From assembly GCA_051744605.1 (NCBI GenBank), contig JBNJDE010000001.1, positions 1-64,000 of the forward strand: a DNA stretch of 64,000 nt, given 5' to 3'. Below are positions 24,614 through 32,968 of the stretch, in pieces. The notes below the pieces were generated by a model. That model made no database searches, was not told the DNA's origin, and was given only the letters and a program-made list of their open reading frames with translations. How positions within the stretch are numbered: position 1 is the first letter of the stretch; every line of letters starts with the position of its first letter. Position numbers and translations under genes: made by a program. Source of the stretch: Halanaeroarchaeum sp051744605 (GTDB taxonomy: Archaea; Halobacteriota; Halobacteria; Halobacteriales; Halobacteriaceae).

Positions 24614-26188
24614 ATGTCCCAAGCGCAACGAGGCATGGGCAGCCCCATCTTTATCCTCGGGGAAGACGCCCAGCGGACGACCGGACGAGACGCACAGCAG
24701 TCGAACATCGCCGCCGGCAAGGCGGTCGCGGAGTCCGTCCGCACCACCCTGGGACCGCGGGGCATGGACAAGATGCTCGTCGACTCCTCGGGGACGGTGG
24801 TCATCACCAACGACGGGGCGACCATCCTCGCGGAGATGGACATCGAGCACCCGGCCGCGCAGATGCTGGTCGAGGTCGCGGAGACACAGGAGGACGCGGT
24901 CGGTGACGGCACGACGACGGCGTCGGTCCTCGCGGGCCAGTTACTCGTCCGCGCCGAGGAGTTGCTCTCTCAGGACGTGCATCCCACGACGGTCGCGGAG
25001 GGCTACGCACGCGCTCGCGACATCGCCCTCGAGGCGATCGACGACCTCGTCATCGACGGCGACGTCGACGACGAGACGCTCGAACGGGTCGCCCGGACGA
25101 GCATGACCGGCAAGGGAACTGGCCATCTCAGTGCCGAAGCCCTGGCCGAGTACGTCGTCCGCGCCATCCGCGCCGTCGAGGACGAGGAGGGCGTCAACCG
25201 CGACGACGTCCGCGTCCACACGCAGGTCGGCGCGTCCTCGGGCGCGACCGAACTCGTGGAGGGCGTGGTGGTCGACGGCGAGGCCATGCGCGATGAGATG
25301 TCCCGGCGCGTCGACGACGCGACGGTCGCCGTCCTCGACGCCAAGATCGAACCGCGCGAGACCAGCACGGACGTCGAGTACAACATCACCGACGTCCGGC
25401 AACTCGACGAGGCCATCGCCGCCGAGGAAGCCGAACTCGGCGCGTACGCCGACGCACTGATCGAGGCCGGAATCGACGTCCTCGTCGCCACGAAGGACGT
25501 CGACGACCGGGTAGCCGCCCAACTCGCCAGGGCGGGCGTGGTCGCGTTCGAGGACGTCTCCTCGGCCGACGCTCGCGCCATCGCCACGGCGACGGGGAGT
25601 TCGATGCTGGGCGACGTCCGCGACATCGATGCCGACGACCTCGGATTCGCCGAGTCCGTCCGGGTCGAGACCTACGGGGACGACGACCTGATCTTCGTCG
25701 AGGGTGGCGCCGACGCGAAGAGCGTCACGCTGTTCGTCCGGGGTGGCACCGAACACGTCGTCGACGAACTCGAACGAGCCCTCGGTGACGCACTGGACGT
25801 GGCTACCGTGACGATCACCGACGGTGGTGTGGTCCCTGGTGCCGGCATGACCGAGATCCGTGTCGCCGATGCCGTCCGCGATGCCGCGGCTGGCGTCGAA
25901 GGGCGCGGTCAACTCGCCGTCGAGGCCTTCGCCGACGCGCTCGAGGTCATCCCGCGCACCCTCGCCGAGAACATGGGCATGGACCCGATCGACGCGCTGG
26001 TCGACCTCCGCGCGGCGAACGAATCCGGGTCCGCCGGCGTCGTCTCGGCGGGCGAGACCGGTATCATCGCCGATCCGGTCGAACGTGGCATCGTCGACCC
26101 CGCGGCGGTCAAGCGCGAAGCCATCGAGTCCGCGACGGAGGCGGCGACGATGATCGTCCGCATCGACGACGTCATCGCCGCGGAGTGA
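24614..26188 (+). CDS. thsC: Thermosome (group II chaperonin) subunit, third-paralogue type
   Basis: 524 residues with all chaperonin landmarks. These are TTLGPRGMDKMLVD (44-57), VITNDGATIL, the ATPase GDGTTT (97-102), and in the C-terminal equatorial part GGVVPGAGMTEIRVADAVRD with the following ALEVIPRTLAENMGMDPID. The protein ends MIVRIDDVIAAE without the Gly/Met-rich or acidic tail typical of major thermosome subunits. At 524 residues it matches the shorter third haloarchaeal subunit (CCT3/ThsC). It folds proteins in an ATP-driven double ring. The neighbouring SAM hydrolase, nadM and lon genes match the order I recall near Haloferax thsC. Confidence 0.92.
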   Translation: MSQAQRGMGSPIFILGEDAQRTTGRDAQQSNIAAGKAVAESVRTTLGPRGMDKMLVDSSGTVVITNDGATILAEMDIEHPAAQMLVEVAETQEDAVGDGTTTASVLAGQLLVRAEELLSQDVHPTTVAEGYARARDIALEAIDDLVIDGDVDDETLERVARTSMTGKGTGHLSAEALAEYVVRAIRAVEDEEGVNRDDVRVHTQVGASSGATELVEGVVVDGEAMRDEMSRRVDDATVAVLDAKIEPRETSTDVEYNITDVRQLDEAIAAEEAELGAYADALIEAGIDVLVATKDVDDRVAAQLARAGVVAFEDVSSADARAIATATGSSMLGDVRDIDADDLGFAESVRVETYGDDDLIFVEGGADAKSVTLFVRGGTEHVVDELERALGDALDVATVTITDGGVVPGAGMTEIRVADAVRDAAAGVEGRGQLAVEAFADALEVIPRTLAENMGMDPIDALVDLRAANESGSAGVVSAGETGIIADPVERGIVDPAAVKREAIESATEAATMIVRIDDVIAAE

Positions 26189-26194
26189 CCGGCG

Positions 26195-26956
26195 TCAGGA
26201 ACGGTCCAGTACGACCGGATCGCCAACCGCGACCCGAAACGCATCGTCGCCACGCCCCTGGTTGGCGGCGAGTTCGACGTTCTCGTGGCTGCCGACCGTG
26301 ACGAGCCGTTGCCCCGGCTCGACCGTGGCGTACGTGCGACGGACCGGGGCTCGCTCGCCGTTCACCCGTATCTCTCGACCGAACCAGTCGTCGAGCGCGT
26401 CACCAGGAACGTTCGTGATGGCGTTTCCGAAGTCATCGACCACGAGGACCTCCCCGTGGACGGTTCCTTCTCGACAGTCCGGCTCGGGGAAGTTGACCGA
26501 CTCGTACTCGGTGGTGGCGGAGAATCGGTCGTCCGACCGCAACAGGACGGTTCCTTCCTCGTGTATCTCCGCGGCGAGCGGTGCGAAGACGTCTCTCCCG
26601 TGGAACGTTGAGCTTTCGGGCATGCGGTGGTCGACCGCGTAGACCTGGACGTCGCCCGGAGCGATTCGTCGCGCCGCCGGGAGCAAGAGCCCGTTGTCCG
26701 GGCCGACGAGCACGTGGTCGCCAGCGCTGACCGCCAGGACGGCCCGTTCGGTGCCGACTCCCGGATCGATCACGGCGAGGTGGACGGCGGGTGGGAATTC
26801 CGGCAACACCTCGCGGAGCCAGAAGGCTGCTGCCCGAACGTCCTGGCGGGGCAGGTCGTGGGCCACGTCGACGAGCTGGGCGTCGGTTCGTCGGAGGATC
26901 GCCCCCTTCATCGCGGCGGGGTAGGGTGACCCGAAGTCCGAGGCGATGGTGAGCAT
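26195..26956 (-). CDS. S-adenosyl-L-methionine hydrolase (adenosine-forming), DUF62 family
   Basis: 253 residues. The N-terminus MLTIASDFGSPYPAAMKGAI and the following DVAHDLPRQDVRAAAFWL, AVIDPGVGTERAVLAV and VGPDNGLL are the diagnostic blocks of the DUF62/SAM hydroxide adenosyltransferase family. The C-terminal beta-barrel carries VLVVDDFGNAITNV. The enzyme splits SAM to adenosine and methionine using water. It starts 2 nt after the nadM stop on the same strand, so the pair is an operon. The ATG at 26956 is preferred over a GTG two codons upstream. Confidence 0.9.
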   Translation of the reverse strand: MLTIASDFGSPYPAAMKGAILRRTDAQLVDVAHDLPRQDVRAAAFWLREVLPEFPPAVHLAVIDPGVGTERAVLAVSAGDHVLVGPDNGLLLPAARRIAPGDVQVYAVDHRMPESSTFHGRDVFAPLAAEIHEEGTVLLRSDDRFSATTEYESVNFPEPDCREGTVHGEVLVVDDFGNAITNVPGDALDDWFGREIRVNGERAPVRRTYATVEPGQRLVTVGSHENVELAANQGRGDDAFRVAVGDPVVLDRS

Positions 26957-26958
26957 GG

Positions 26959-27486
26959 TCACTCCAGCGGGACGTTGTCGGTGTCGCCGACGCGCTGGAT
27001 GCGCTCGATCCCGTCGATCTCCTCGATGGTGTCGACGACCGGTTGGGGCAACAACGAACGCCACCCCTCGTCCGCGGCCATCTTCTTTCGGATCTTCGAG
27101 CCCTTGAGGACGTCGCGATCGAACATAGGCGACTGGCGAACGGTCGTCCCGGACTCCTCGAATAGCTGGATGACGAGGGGGTTGTTCGAGTAGGCCACCT
27201 CGAAGCGCGGACTCATGCTCTCGAGGTGGCTCACCCACACCGAGTTGCGATTGATGTCCTCGATGGGGACGACGTAGGTCACGACGTCGTCGTCGATGTC
27301 CGCGACGGACTTCGTGATCATCATGATCCGCTCGCCCGCGGTGAACGGGTCGCGCTGGGTGTGGCTCCGGTCGGCGCTCCCGATGGCGATGATCAGTTCG
27401 TCCACCTCGGTGACGATGTCCTCGACGACCTGCTGGTGGCCGTCGTGGTATGGCTGGAACCGTCCGATGTAGAGGCCGCGGGTCAT
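26959..27486 (-). CDS. nadM: Nicotinamide-nucleotide adenylyltransferase
   Basis: 175 residues. The nucleotidyltransferase motif GRFQPYHDGH (8-17, a HxGH type) is followed by IAIGSADRSHTQRDPFTAGER and later SGTTVRQSPMFDRDVLKGSKIRKKM, which carries the ISxxxxR-like phosphate site. Archaeal NadM joins NMN and ATP to form NAD+. Length is normal for archaeal NadM. It heads a two-gene operon with the SAM hydrolase and diverges from lonB; a TATA-like CTTAGTAATG (minus strand) lies about 28 nt upstream. Confidence 0.93.
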   Translation of the reverse strand: MTRGLYIGRFQPYHDGHQQVVEDIVTEVDELIIAIGSADRSHTQRDPFTAGERIMMITKSVADIDDDVVTYVVPIEDINRNSVWVSHLESMSPRFEVAYSNNPLVIQLFEESGTTVRQSPMFDRDVLKGSKIRKKMAADEGWRSLLPQPVVDTIEEIDGIERIQRVGDTDNVPLE

Positions 27487-27596
27487 CCTTTGCCGTCCGT
27501 ACCGCGGGTGGCATTACTAAGGTTGGTATTTCGGGTTCGGCCAGCGGTTCCGCCGAAATCGGCAGGTGTCGTAGGGGTGAGGTGGGCCGCAGGGAG

Positions 27597-27608
27597 AAAG
27601 TATATCAA
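27597..27608 (+). promoter_or_regulatory. TATA region of lonB
   Basis: AAGTATATCAAT lies about 43 nt before the lonB ATG at 27646, which predicts a short 5' leader of about 15 nt. The upstream part of the gap serves nadM on the other strand. Confidence 0.5.
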
Positions 27609-27645
27609 TCTACCCGCCGTTTTTTCGAACCGACGAAACACTTCT

Positions 27646-29685
27646 ATGAGCAACGATCCCACGACTGATGCTCCCGGTGGCGAACCCGACGAGGCCGACC
27701 AGGTCGAGGAGTCACGAGACCTCAAAGAGGAGGACCTGGGCAGCAGCGTCGACGCGTCGGGAGACGTGGAAATCAACGAAGAAATCGCCGAAGACGACCT
27801 GCTCGGCGGACTCCAGATCGAGAGCACGGCGGACATCACCGTCCCCGAACGCCTCGTCGACCAGGTCATCGGTCAGGAGGCCGCCCGCGAGATCGTCAAA
27901 CGGGCCGCCAAGCAACACCGCCACGTGATGATGATCGGCTCCCCGGGAACGGGGAAGTCGATGCTGGCGAAGGCGATGGCCCGCCTCTTGCCGCCCGAGA
28001 GCCTCCAGGACGTCCTGGTCTACCACAACCCCGACGACTCGAACGAACCGAAGATCAGGACCGTCCCCACGGGGAAGGGCGAGCAGATCGTCGACGCCCA
28101 CAAGGAGGAGGCCAGAAAGCGCAACCAGATGCGCTCCTTTTTGATGTGGATCATCATCGCCATCATCGTTGGCTACTCGCTCCTCATCGCCCGGCAGGTG
28201 CTGCTCGGCCTGCTGGCAGCGGGGGTCATCTACTTCGCCTTCCGCTACAGCAACCGCGGGAGCGACGCGATGGTGCCCAAACTCCTCCTCAACAACGCGG
28301 ACAGCACGACGGCGCCCTTCGAGGACGCGACCGGCGCCCACGCCGGCGCACTGCTGGGCGACGTCCGCCACGACCCCTTCCAGTCGGGTGGCATGGAGAC
28401 GCCGAGTCACGACCGCGTCGAGGCCGGCGCCATCCACAAGGCCCACAAAGGGGTCCTGTTCGTCGACGAGATCAACACCCTGGACATCCGCAGTCAGCAG
28501 AAGCTGATGACGGCCATCCAGGAGGGCAAGTTCGCCATCACCGGCCAGTCCGAGCGCTCCTCCGGCGCGATGGTCCAGACGGAACCGGTCCCCTGTGACT
28601 TCATCATGGTCGCCGCGGGGAACATGGACGCGATGGAGAACATGCACCCGGCGCTGCGCGACCGCGTCAAGGGCTACGGCTACGAGGTCTACATGGAGGA
28701 CACCATCGACGACACGCCCGAGATGCGCCGGAAGTACGCCCGCTTCGTCGCCCAGGAGGTCGAGAAGGACGGTCGGCTCCCGCACTTCGATCCGGACGCC
28801 GTCCGAGAGATCATCCTCGAGGCCAAGCGTCGTGCCGGCCGGAAGGGCCACCTGACCCTCAAACTACGGGATCTCGGTGGGCTGGTCCGCGTCTCCGGCG
28901 ACATCGCCAAGGCCGAAGACGCCGAGTTCGTGCGGCGTGACCACGTCCTCGAGGCCAAGAAACGCTCGCGGTCCATCGAGCAGCAGGTCGCCGACAACTA
29001 CATCGAGCGCCGCAAGGAGTACGAGTTGAAGGTCACCCAGGGCGATGCCGTGGGCCGTGTCAACGGCCTCGCCGTCATGGGGGGCGACTCGGGTATCGTG
29101 ATGCCCGTCATGGCCGAGGTCACGCCACGACAGGGCGAGGGCGGCCAGGTGTACGCCACCGGGAAACTCCAGGAGATCGCCGAGGAGGCGGTCGAGAACG
29201 TCTCGGCCATCATCAAGAAGTTCTCCGGGGAGTCCATCCGGGACAAGGACATCCACATTCAGTTCGTCCAGTCCTACGAGGGCGTCGAGGGCGACTCCGC
29301 GTCCATCACGGTCGCGACGGCGGTCATCTCGGCCCTCGAGAACATCCCGATCGCGCAGGACCTCGCCATGACCGGGTCGCTCTCGGTCAGGGGCGACGTC
29401 CTGCCGGTCGGTGGCGTGACCCACAAGATCGAGGCCGCCGCGAAAGCGGGGTACTCCAGGGTCATCATCCCGAAGGCCAACGAGCAGGACGTCATGATCG
29501 AGGACGAGTACGACGAGATGATCGAGATCATTCCGGTCTCGCACATCTCCGAGGTCCTCGACGTGGCCCTCACCGCCGAGCCGGAGAAGGACTCGTTGGT
29601 CGACCGGCTCAAATCCATCACCGGCAAAGCGCTCGACGCCGCTGACGGTGCAGAGACGCCTGGAAGCAGCCCGAGTCCGCAGTAA
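27646..29685 (+). CDS. lonB: Membrane-bound ATP-dependent Lon protease (archaeal LonB)
   Basis: 679 residues. An acidic N-terminus (1-60) precedes the AAA+ domain with Walker A GSPGTGKS near 100-107 and Walker B VLFVDEIN. Two adjacent transmembrane segments (about 166-200: FLMWIIIAIIVGYSLL and VLLGLLAAGVIYFAF) interrupt the AAA+ domain, the hallmark of archaeal LonB. The Ser-Lys protease domain has the catalytic Ser in GDSAS (near 550) and Lys in THKIEAAAKAG (near 594). It degrades membrane and regulatory proteins; in Haloferax it is essential and controls carotenoid and lipid balance. The Met at 27646 follows a TATA box; upstream in-frame codons are read through nadM's promoter. Confidence 0.95.
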   Translation: MSNDPTTDAPGGEPDEADQVEESRDLKEEDLGSSVDASGDVEINEEIAEDDLLGGLQIESTADITVPERLVDQVIGQEAAREIVKRAAKQHRHVMMIGSPGTGKSMLAKAMARLLPPESLQDVLVYHNPDDSNEPKIRTVPTGKGEQIVDAHKEEARKRNQMRSFLMWIIIAIIVGYSLLIARQVLLGLLAAGVIYFAFRYSNRGSDAMVPKLLLNNADSTTAPFEDATGAHAGALLGDVRHDPFQSGGMETPSHDRVEAGAIHKAHKGVLFVDEINTLDIRSQQKLMTAIQEGKFAITGQSERSSGAMVQTEPVPCDFIMVAAGNMDAMENMHPALRDRVKGYGYEVYMEDTIDDTPEMRRKYARFVAQEVEKDGRLPHFDPDAVREIILEAKRRAGRKGHLTLKLRDLGGLVRVSGDIAKAEDAEFVRRDHVLEAKKRSRSIEQQVADNYIERRKEYELKVTQGDAVGRVNGLAVMGGDSGIVMPVMAEVTPRQGEGGQVYATGKLQEIAEEAVENVSAIIKKFSGESIRDKDIHIQFVQSYEGVEGDSASITVATAVISALENIPIAQDLAMTGSLSVRGDVLPVGGVTHKIEAAAKAGYSRVIIPKANEQDVMIEDEYDEMIEIIPVSHISEVLDVALTAEPEKDSLVDRLKSITGKALDAADGAETPGSSPSPQ

Positions 29686-29751
29686 CCCCACTCGCCGTTT
29701 CCTCGCTCTTCTCGCCAAGCGTTTTGGTGTCCCCAGTCGAACCCACGACCG

Positions 29752-30459
29752 ATGACACGCTGGCTCCCCTTTCTCGCGCTCCTCCTCACCCTCACCGTCG
29801 GTGTCGTTGCCCTCGCTCGCTCCTCCGCGGCGGTGATCGGCTCAGAGGACGTTCCGCACCTGAGCGGACGGGCGCTCCGGTGGAACGTCGTTGTCTCCCA
29901 GGGGCTCGTCGCCGTGGTCGTCATCGCGGGCGCCTATCTCGCCGACGTCCCCTGGGAGGCGTTCGGCTGGCGGGGCTTCGCTGGCGTTCCGGCGACGGAA
30001 CTCGCGAGCAGTCTCCTCGTGGGGGTCGCCCTCGGTGCGGCGATAGCGATCGGAAACGTCCTCCTCGAACGCGTCGTCGACGCCCCGGCACTCCGCGAGG
30101 CCGAAGCGGTCAGGCACCTCCTGGCTCCATCCTCGCCGAGCGGGTGGGTGACCCTCCTGCTGGTCGTGGTCCCCACCATCGCCATCGCCGAGGAACTCCT
30201 GTTCCGGGGCGCCCTGGTCGGTGCACTCGCCGTCGGTTTCGAGGTCTCGCCCTGGGCGCTGGCGGTGCTCTCCAGTCTGGCGTTCGGCGCCGCTCACAGT
30301 GCGCAGGGTACCGTCGGGGTGGTGGTCACGGCCGTCTTCGGGTTGGTCCTGGCGGTCGCGTTCGTCCTGACCGGCGACCTGCTGGTCGTCATCGTCGCGC
30401 ACGGCGTCGTGGACGCCGTCGAGTTCGTCTACTACGAGGGGCCCCTTTCGACCCTCTAG
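29752..30459 (+). CDS. CPBP-family intramembrane metalloprotease
   Basis: 235 residues with about seven hydrophobic segments. The Abi/CAAX protease motifs are present: EELLFRGA (EExxxR, residues about 146-153), SLAFGAAHS (FxxxH) and VAHGVVDAVEF (HxxxD/N). These place two Glu and two His in the membrane for zinc or water activation. Archaeal members are related to Rce1 prenyl-protein proteases, but substrates are unknown here. It follows lonB by about 65 nt on the same strand, so the two proteases may be cotranscribed. A T-rich stretch at 29721-29726 is weak as a terminator. Confidence 0.85.
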   Translation: MTRWLPFLALLLTLTVGVVALARSSAAVIGSEDVPHLSGRALRWNVVVSQGLVAVVVIAGAYLADVPWEAFGWRGFAGVPATELASSLLVGVALGAAIAIGNVLLERVVDAPALREAEAVRHLLAPSSPSGWVTLLLVVVPTIAIAEELLFRGALVGALAVGFEVSPWALAVLSSLAFGAAHSAQGTVGVVVTAVFGLVLAVAFVLTGDLLVVIVAHGVVDAVEFVYYEGPLSTL

Positions 30460-30911
30460 AGGCCTTCGAGTTCGCGGAGACGTCTGGTGACGCCCGGTGG
30501 TGCACTGTCGGGCCCGTCGCTGATCCGATGGGCCGGCACCACGAGCGGGGCCGGGTTGGCCCGGAGCGCGTCTCGCACCACCGTCGTTCCGTCTTCGACG
30601 TCGGCGAGCACGGCGGTCGTTCGGGCGACGGCCTCGACGGTGGCCGATTCCCCGTACGGTATCGACCGAACCTCCTCGAGGGCCGCGCGCTGGTCCGTCG
30701 GGATGGTAACGGCGACGTCGACGTCCGCGAACTCGTCGGGTCCTCCGTCCAGGTAGTCGAATATTCGGTCCAGAAGCGGGTGCTCGGCCCTCGCGTCCTG
30801 GTCGGGCGTCTCGGGGAAGGAGACGCTGATGACCTTCGAACCGACGACGCCGACCTGGACGTATCGGTCGAGCAGCGTCGACTCCCGCGCGTAGATACCG
30901 GCTGCCTCCAT
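30456..30911 (-). CDS. MGMT-like DNA alkyltransferase homologue lacking the catalytic cysteine (PAHR)
   Basis: 151 residues from MEAAGIYARES. The C-terminal domain has the alkylguanine transferase features: IPYGESATVEAVA (helix-turn-helix start, 84-96) and ALRANP, followed by the active-site block VVPAHRI. Residue 127 is Ala (codon GCC, 30531-30533 on the minus strand) where methyltransferases have Cys in PCHR. It cannot take a methyl group by the usual route. Alkyltransferase-like proteins with Trp or Ala here bind damaged bases and recruit repair. Upstream Met codons at 30938 and 30971 exist, but they run into the trpC operator. It converges with the CPBP gene (4-nt overlap). Confidence 0.8.
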   Translation of the reverse strand: MEAAGIYARESTLLDRYVQVGVVGSKVISVSFPETPDQDARAEHPLLDRIFDYLDGGPDEFADVDVAVTIPTDQRAALEEVRSIPYGESATVEAVARTTAVLADVEDGTTVVRDALRANPAPLVVPAHRISDGPDSAPPGVTRRLRELEGL

Positions 30912-30958
30912 GGCGTGTCGGTCGCCCGGACCGGCCATGAACGTTTGGCCCGAGCCGC

Positions 30959-30995
30959 AATGCTTATGCACAGACTAGTGCATTGATGTACAACA
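30959..30995 (+). promoter_or_regulatory. trpCBA promoter with nested inverted repeats
   Basis: CTTATG at 30963-30968 is the likely TATA, about 30 nt before the trpC ATG (30996). Two nested inverted repeats overlap it: ATGCAC (30966-30971) with GTGCAT (30978-30983), and AATGC (30959-30963) with GCATT (30980-30984). A protein bound here would block transcription start, as expected for tryptophan repression. The regulator is not identified. Confidence 0.55.
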
Positions 30996-31748
30996 ATGGA
31001 CGAAACGAACTCGATGGCGCCCGCGGTGCGCTCGATCCTGCGGGCGGCCGACGAACGTCCCGATCCCGACGGTCGCGTCGCGGTCGATGGTCAGTCACTG
31101 GTGACGGCCATCGAGACGACGACCGACGCCGGGCGGGTCCCGATCATCGCCGAGGTGAAACCGACGAGTCCGACGACCGATGGAACCAGGACCGACGACC
31201 CCGTGGGGCTCGCCCGCGAGATGGTGGCCGGCGGGGCCACGGCGCTCTCGGTGCTCACCGAACCCGAACACTTCGGCGGGTCGACCGAATCGCTCGAACG
31301 CATCCGCGAGACGGTCGACGTCCCGGTGGTGCGCAAGGATTTCGTCCGCAGCGAGGCCCAGCTTGACGCCGTCGCCGCGGACGCGGTACTGCTGATCGTC
31401 CGGTTCGTCGACGACCTCCCCCACCTCGTCGAGGCGGCTCGCGACCGCGGGATGGAACCGCTGGTCGAGGTTCACTCCAGCGACGAACTGGTCGCCGCAC
31501 TCGACGCCGGTGCCGACCTCGTGGGCATCAACAACCGCGACCTCTCTCGACTCGAGGTCGACCTGGCTACCTTCGAAGCGGTCGCGCCGAGCGCGCCCGA
31601 GGACGTCACGCTCGTCGCCGAGAGTGGTATCGCCACTCCCGACGACGTCCGCCGGATGCGCGAGGCCGGCGCCGACGCGTTGCTCGTCGGCTCCGCCATC
31701 ATGGCCGGCGACGTCCGCGAACGGACACGGGAGCTGGTCGCGGCATGA
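30996..31748 (+). CDS. trpC: Indole-3-glycerol-phosphate synthase
   Basis: 250 residues. The blocks IIAEVKPTSPT (EVKxxSPS motif, catalytic Lys), ALSVLTEPEHFGGS, VVRKDFVRSEAQL (second Lys), LVEVHSSDEL, GINNRDL and LVAESGIATPDDV are in the correct (beta/alpha)8 order. It closes the indole ring in tryptophan synthesis. It is the first gene of trpCBA; the start follows a TATA box by about 30 nt and the mRNA is likely leaderless. It overlaps trpB by 4 nt. Confidence 0.96.
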   Translation: MDETNSMAPAVRSILRAADERPDPDGRVAVDGQSLVTAIETTTDAGRVPIIAEVKPTSPTTDGTRTDDPVGLAREMVAGGATALSVLTEPEHFGGSTESLERIRETVDVPVVRKDFVRSEAQLDAVAADAVLLIVRFVDDLPHLVEAARDRGMEPLVEVHSSDELVAALDAGADLVGINNRDLSRLEVDLATFEAVAPSAPEDVTLVAESGIATPDDVRRMREAGADALLVGSAIMAGDVRERTRELVAA

Positions 31749-32968
31749 GCGTGGGAAGCTTCGGCGAGTACGGCGGACAGTACGTGCCAGAAGCGCTGAT
31801 GCCGGCGGTCGAGGAACTCGCCGACGCGTACGAACGGTACGTCCTCGAGAACGAGGACGGATTCATGGACGAACTGCGACGCCATCTCCGGGAGTTCGGC
31901 GGTCGGCCGACGCCGTTGCAACACGCGGCGGCCCTGAGCGAGCGCTACGGGTACGACGTCTACCTCAAACGGGAGGACCTCCTCCACGGGGGTGCGCACA
32001 AACTGAACAACGCCCTCGGGCAGGTCCTGCTGGCGACGTACATGGGCAAAGAGCGCATCGTCGCGGAGACGGGCGCGGGACAGCACGGCACGGCCACGGC
32101 GATGGCCTGCGCGTACCTCGACGTCGACTGCGAGATTTACATGGGCCGGACGGACATCAACCGCCAGCGCCCCAACGTCTTCCGGATGCGAATCCACGAC
32201 GCGGCCGTCAACCCGGTCGACGCCGGGTCCGGGACGCTCAAGGAGGCCATCAACGCGACGCTGCGCGACTGGGCGACGAACGTCGAGGACACGCACTACG
32301 TCATCGGGTCGGTCGTCGGTCCCCACCCGTTCCCGAGCATGGTTCGGGACTTCCAGGCCGTCATCTCTGAGGAGGCACGCGAACAGGCACTGGCGCAGAT
32401 CGGGTCGCTCCCGGACGCCGTGGTGGCCTGTGCGGGCGGCGGGTCGAACACCATGGGTTCGTTCGCGAACTTCCTCGACGACGAGTCCGTGGACCTCTAC
32501 GCCGTCGAGGCCGGTGGCGACGGGATCACGGTCGAGGATTCGACGGGGTTCGCGCCGCATTCCGCCACGCTCTCGGCCGGCGAGGACGGCGTGCTCCACG
32601 GTGCCCGCACGAAGCTCCTGCAGACTACCGACGGACAGGTCGTCGAGTCCCACAGCGTGAGCGCGGGACTCGACTACGCCGGCGTCGGCCCGGAACTCTC
32701 TCACCTCGTCGATACGGGGCGGGTCACGCCGGTCAACGTGGACGACGACGCGGCCCTGAATGCCTTCCACCGTCTCTCGCAGGCCGAGGGGATCATCCCC
32801 GCGCTCGAGAGTAGCCACGCCATCGCCTTCCTGGAGGAGGCGAACTTCGACGGGCCGGTCGTCGTCACGCTCTCCGGTCGCGGGGACAAGGATCTCGATA
32901 CGGTTATCGAGGAGAGCGACCGGCGGGAGATTCCCGCTGCACCGTCGATGGAGGTATTCGATGGGTGA
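31745..32968 (+). CDS. trpB: Tryptophan synthase beta chain
   Basis: 407 residues. The PLP lysine is in HGGAHKLNN (81-89, Lys86), with ETGAGQHGTATA, CAGGGSNTMGSFANF (PLP phosphate loop about 229-236) and SGRGDKDLDTV near the end. It is the TrpB1 type, which pairs with TrpA and converts indole plus serine to tryptophan. It overlaps trpC by 4 nt and trpA by 8 nt, so translation of the three is coupled. Confidence 0.97.
   Translation: MSVGSFGEYGGQYVPEALMPAVEELADAYERYVLENEDGFMDELRRHLREFGGRPTPLQHAAALSERYGYDVYLKREDLLHGGAHKLNNALGQVLLATYMGKERIVAETGAGQHGTATAMACAYLDVDCEIYMGRTDINRQRPNVFRMRIHDAAVNPVDAGSGTLKEAINATLRDWATNVEDTHYVIGSVVGPHPFPSMVRDFQAVISEEAREQALAQIGSLPDAVVACAGGGSNTMGSFANFLDDESVDLYAVEAGGDGITVEDSTGFAPHSATLSAGEDGVLHGARTKLLQTTDGQVVESHSVSAGLDYAGVGPELSHLVDTGRVTPVNVDDDAALNAFHRLSQAEGIIPALESSHAIAFLEEANFDGPVVVTLSGRGDKDLDTVIEESDRREIPAAPSMEVFDG

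Noticed and set aside
27226..27645. N-terminal extension of LonB by 140 residues
   Set aside because: It covers the nadM gene and promoter; LonB starts with an acidic region after the TATA box.
30912..30971. Extended N-terminus of the alkyltransferase-like protein
   Set aside because: The extra Met codons would run through the trpC promoter and operator, and the added residues do not look like the family start.
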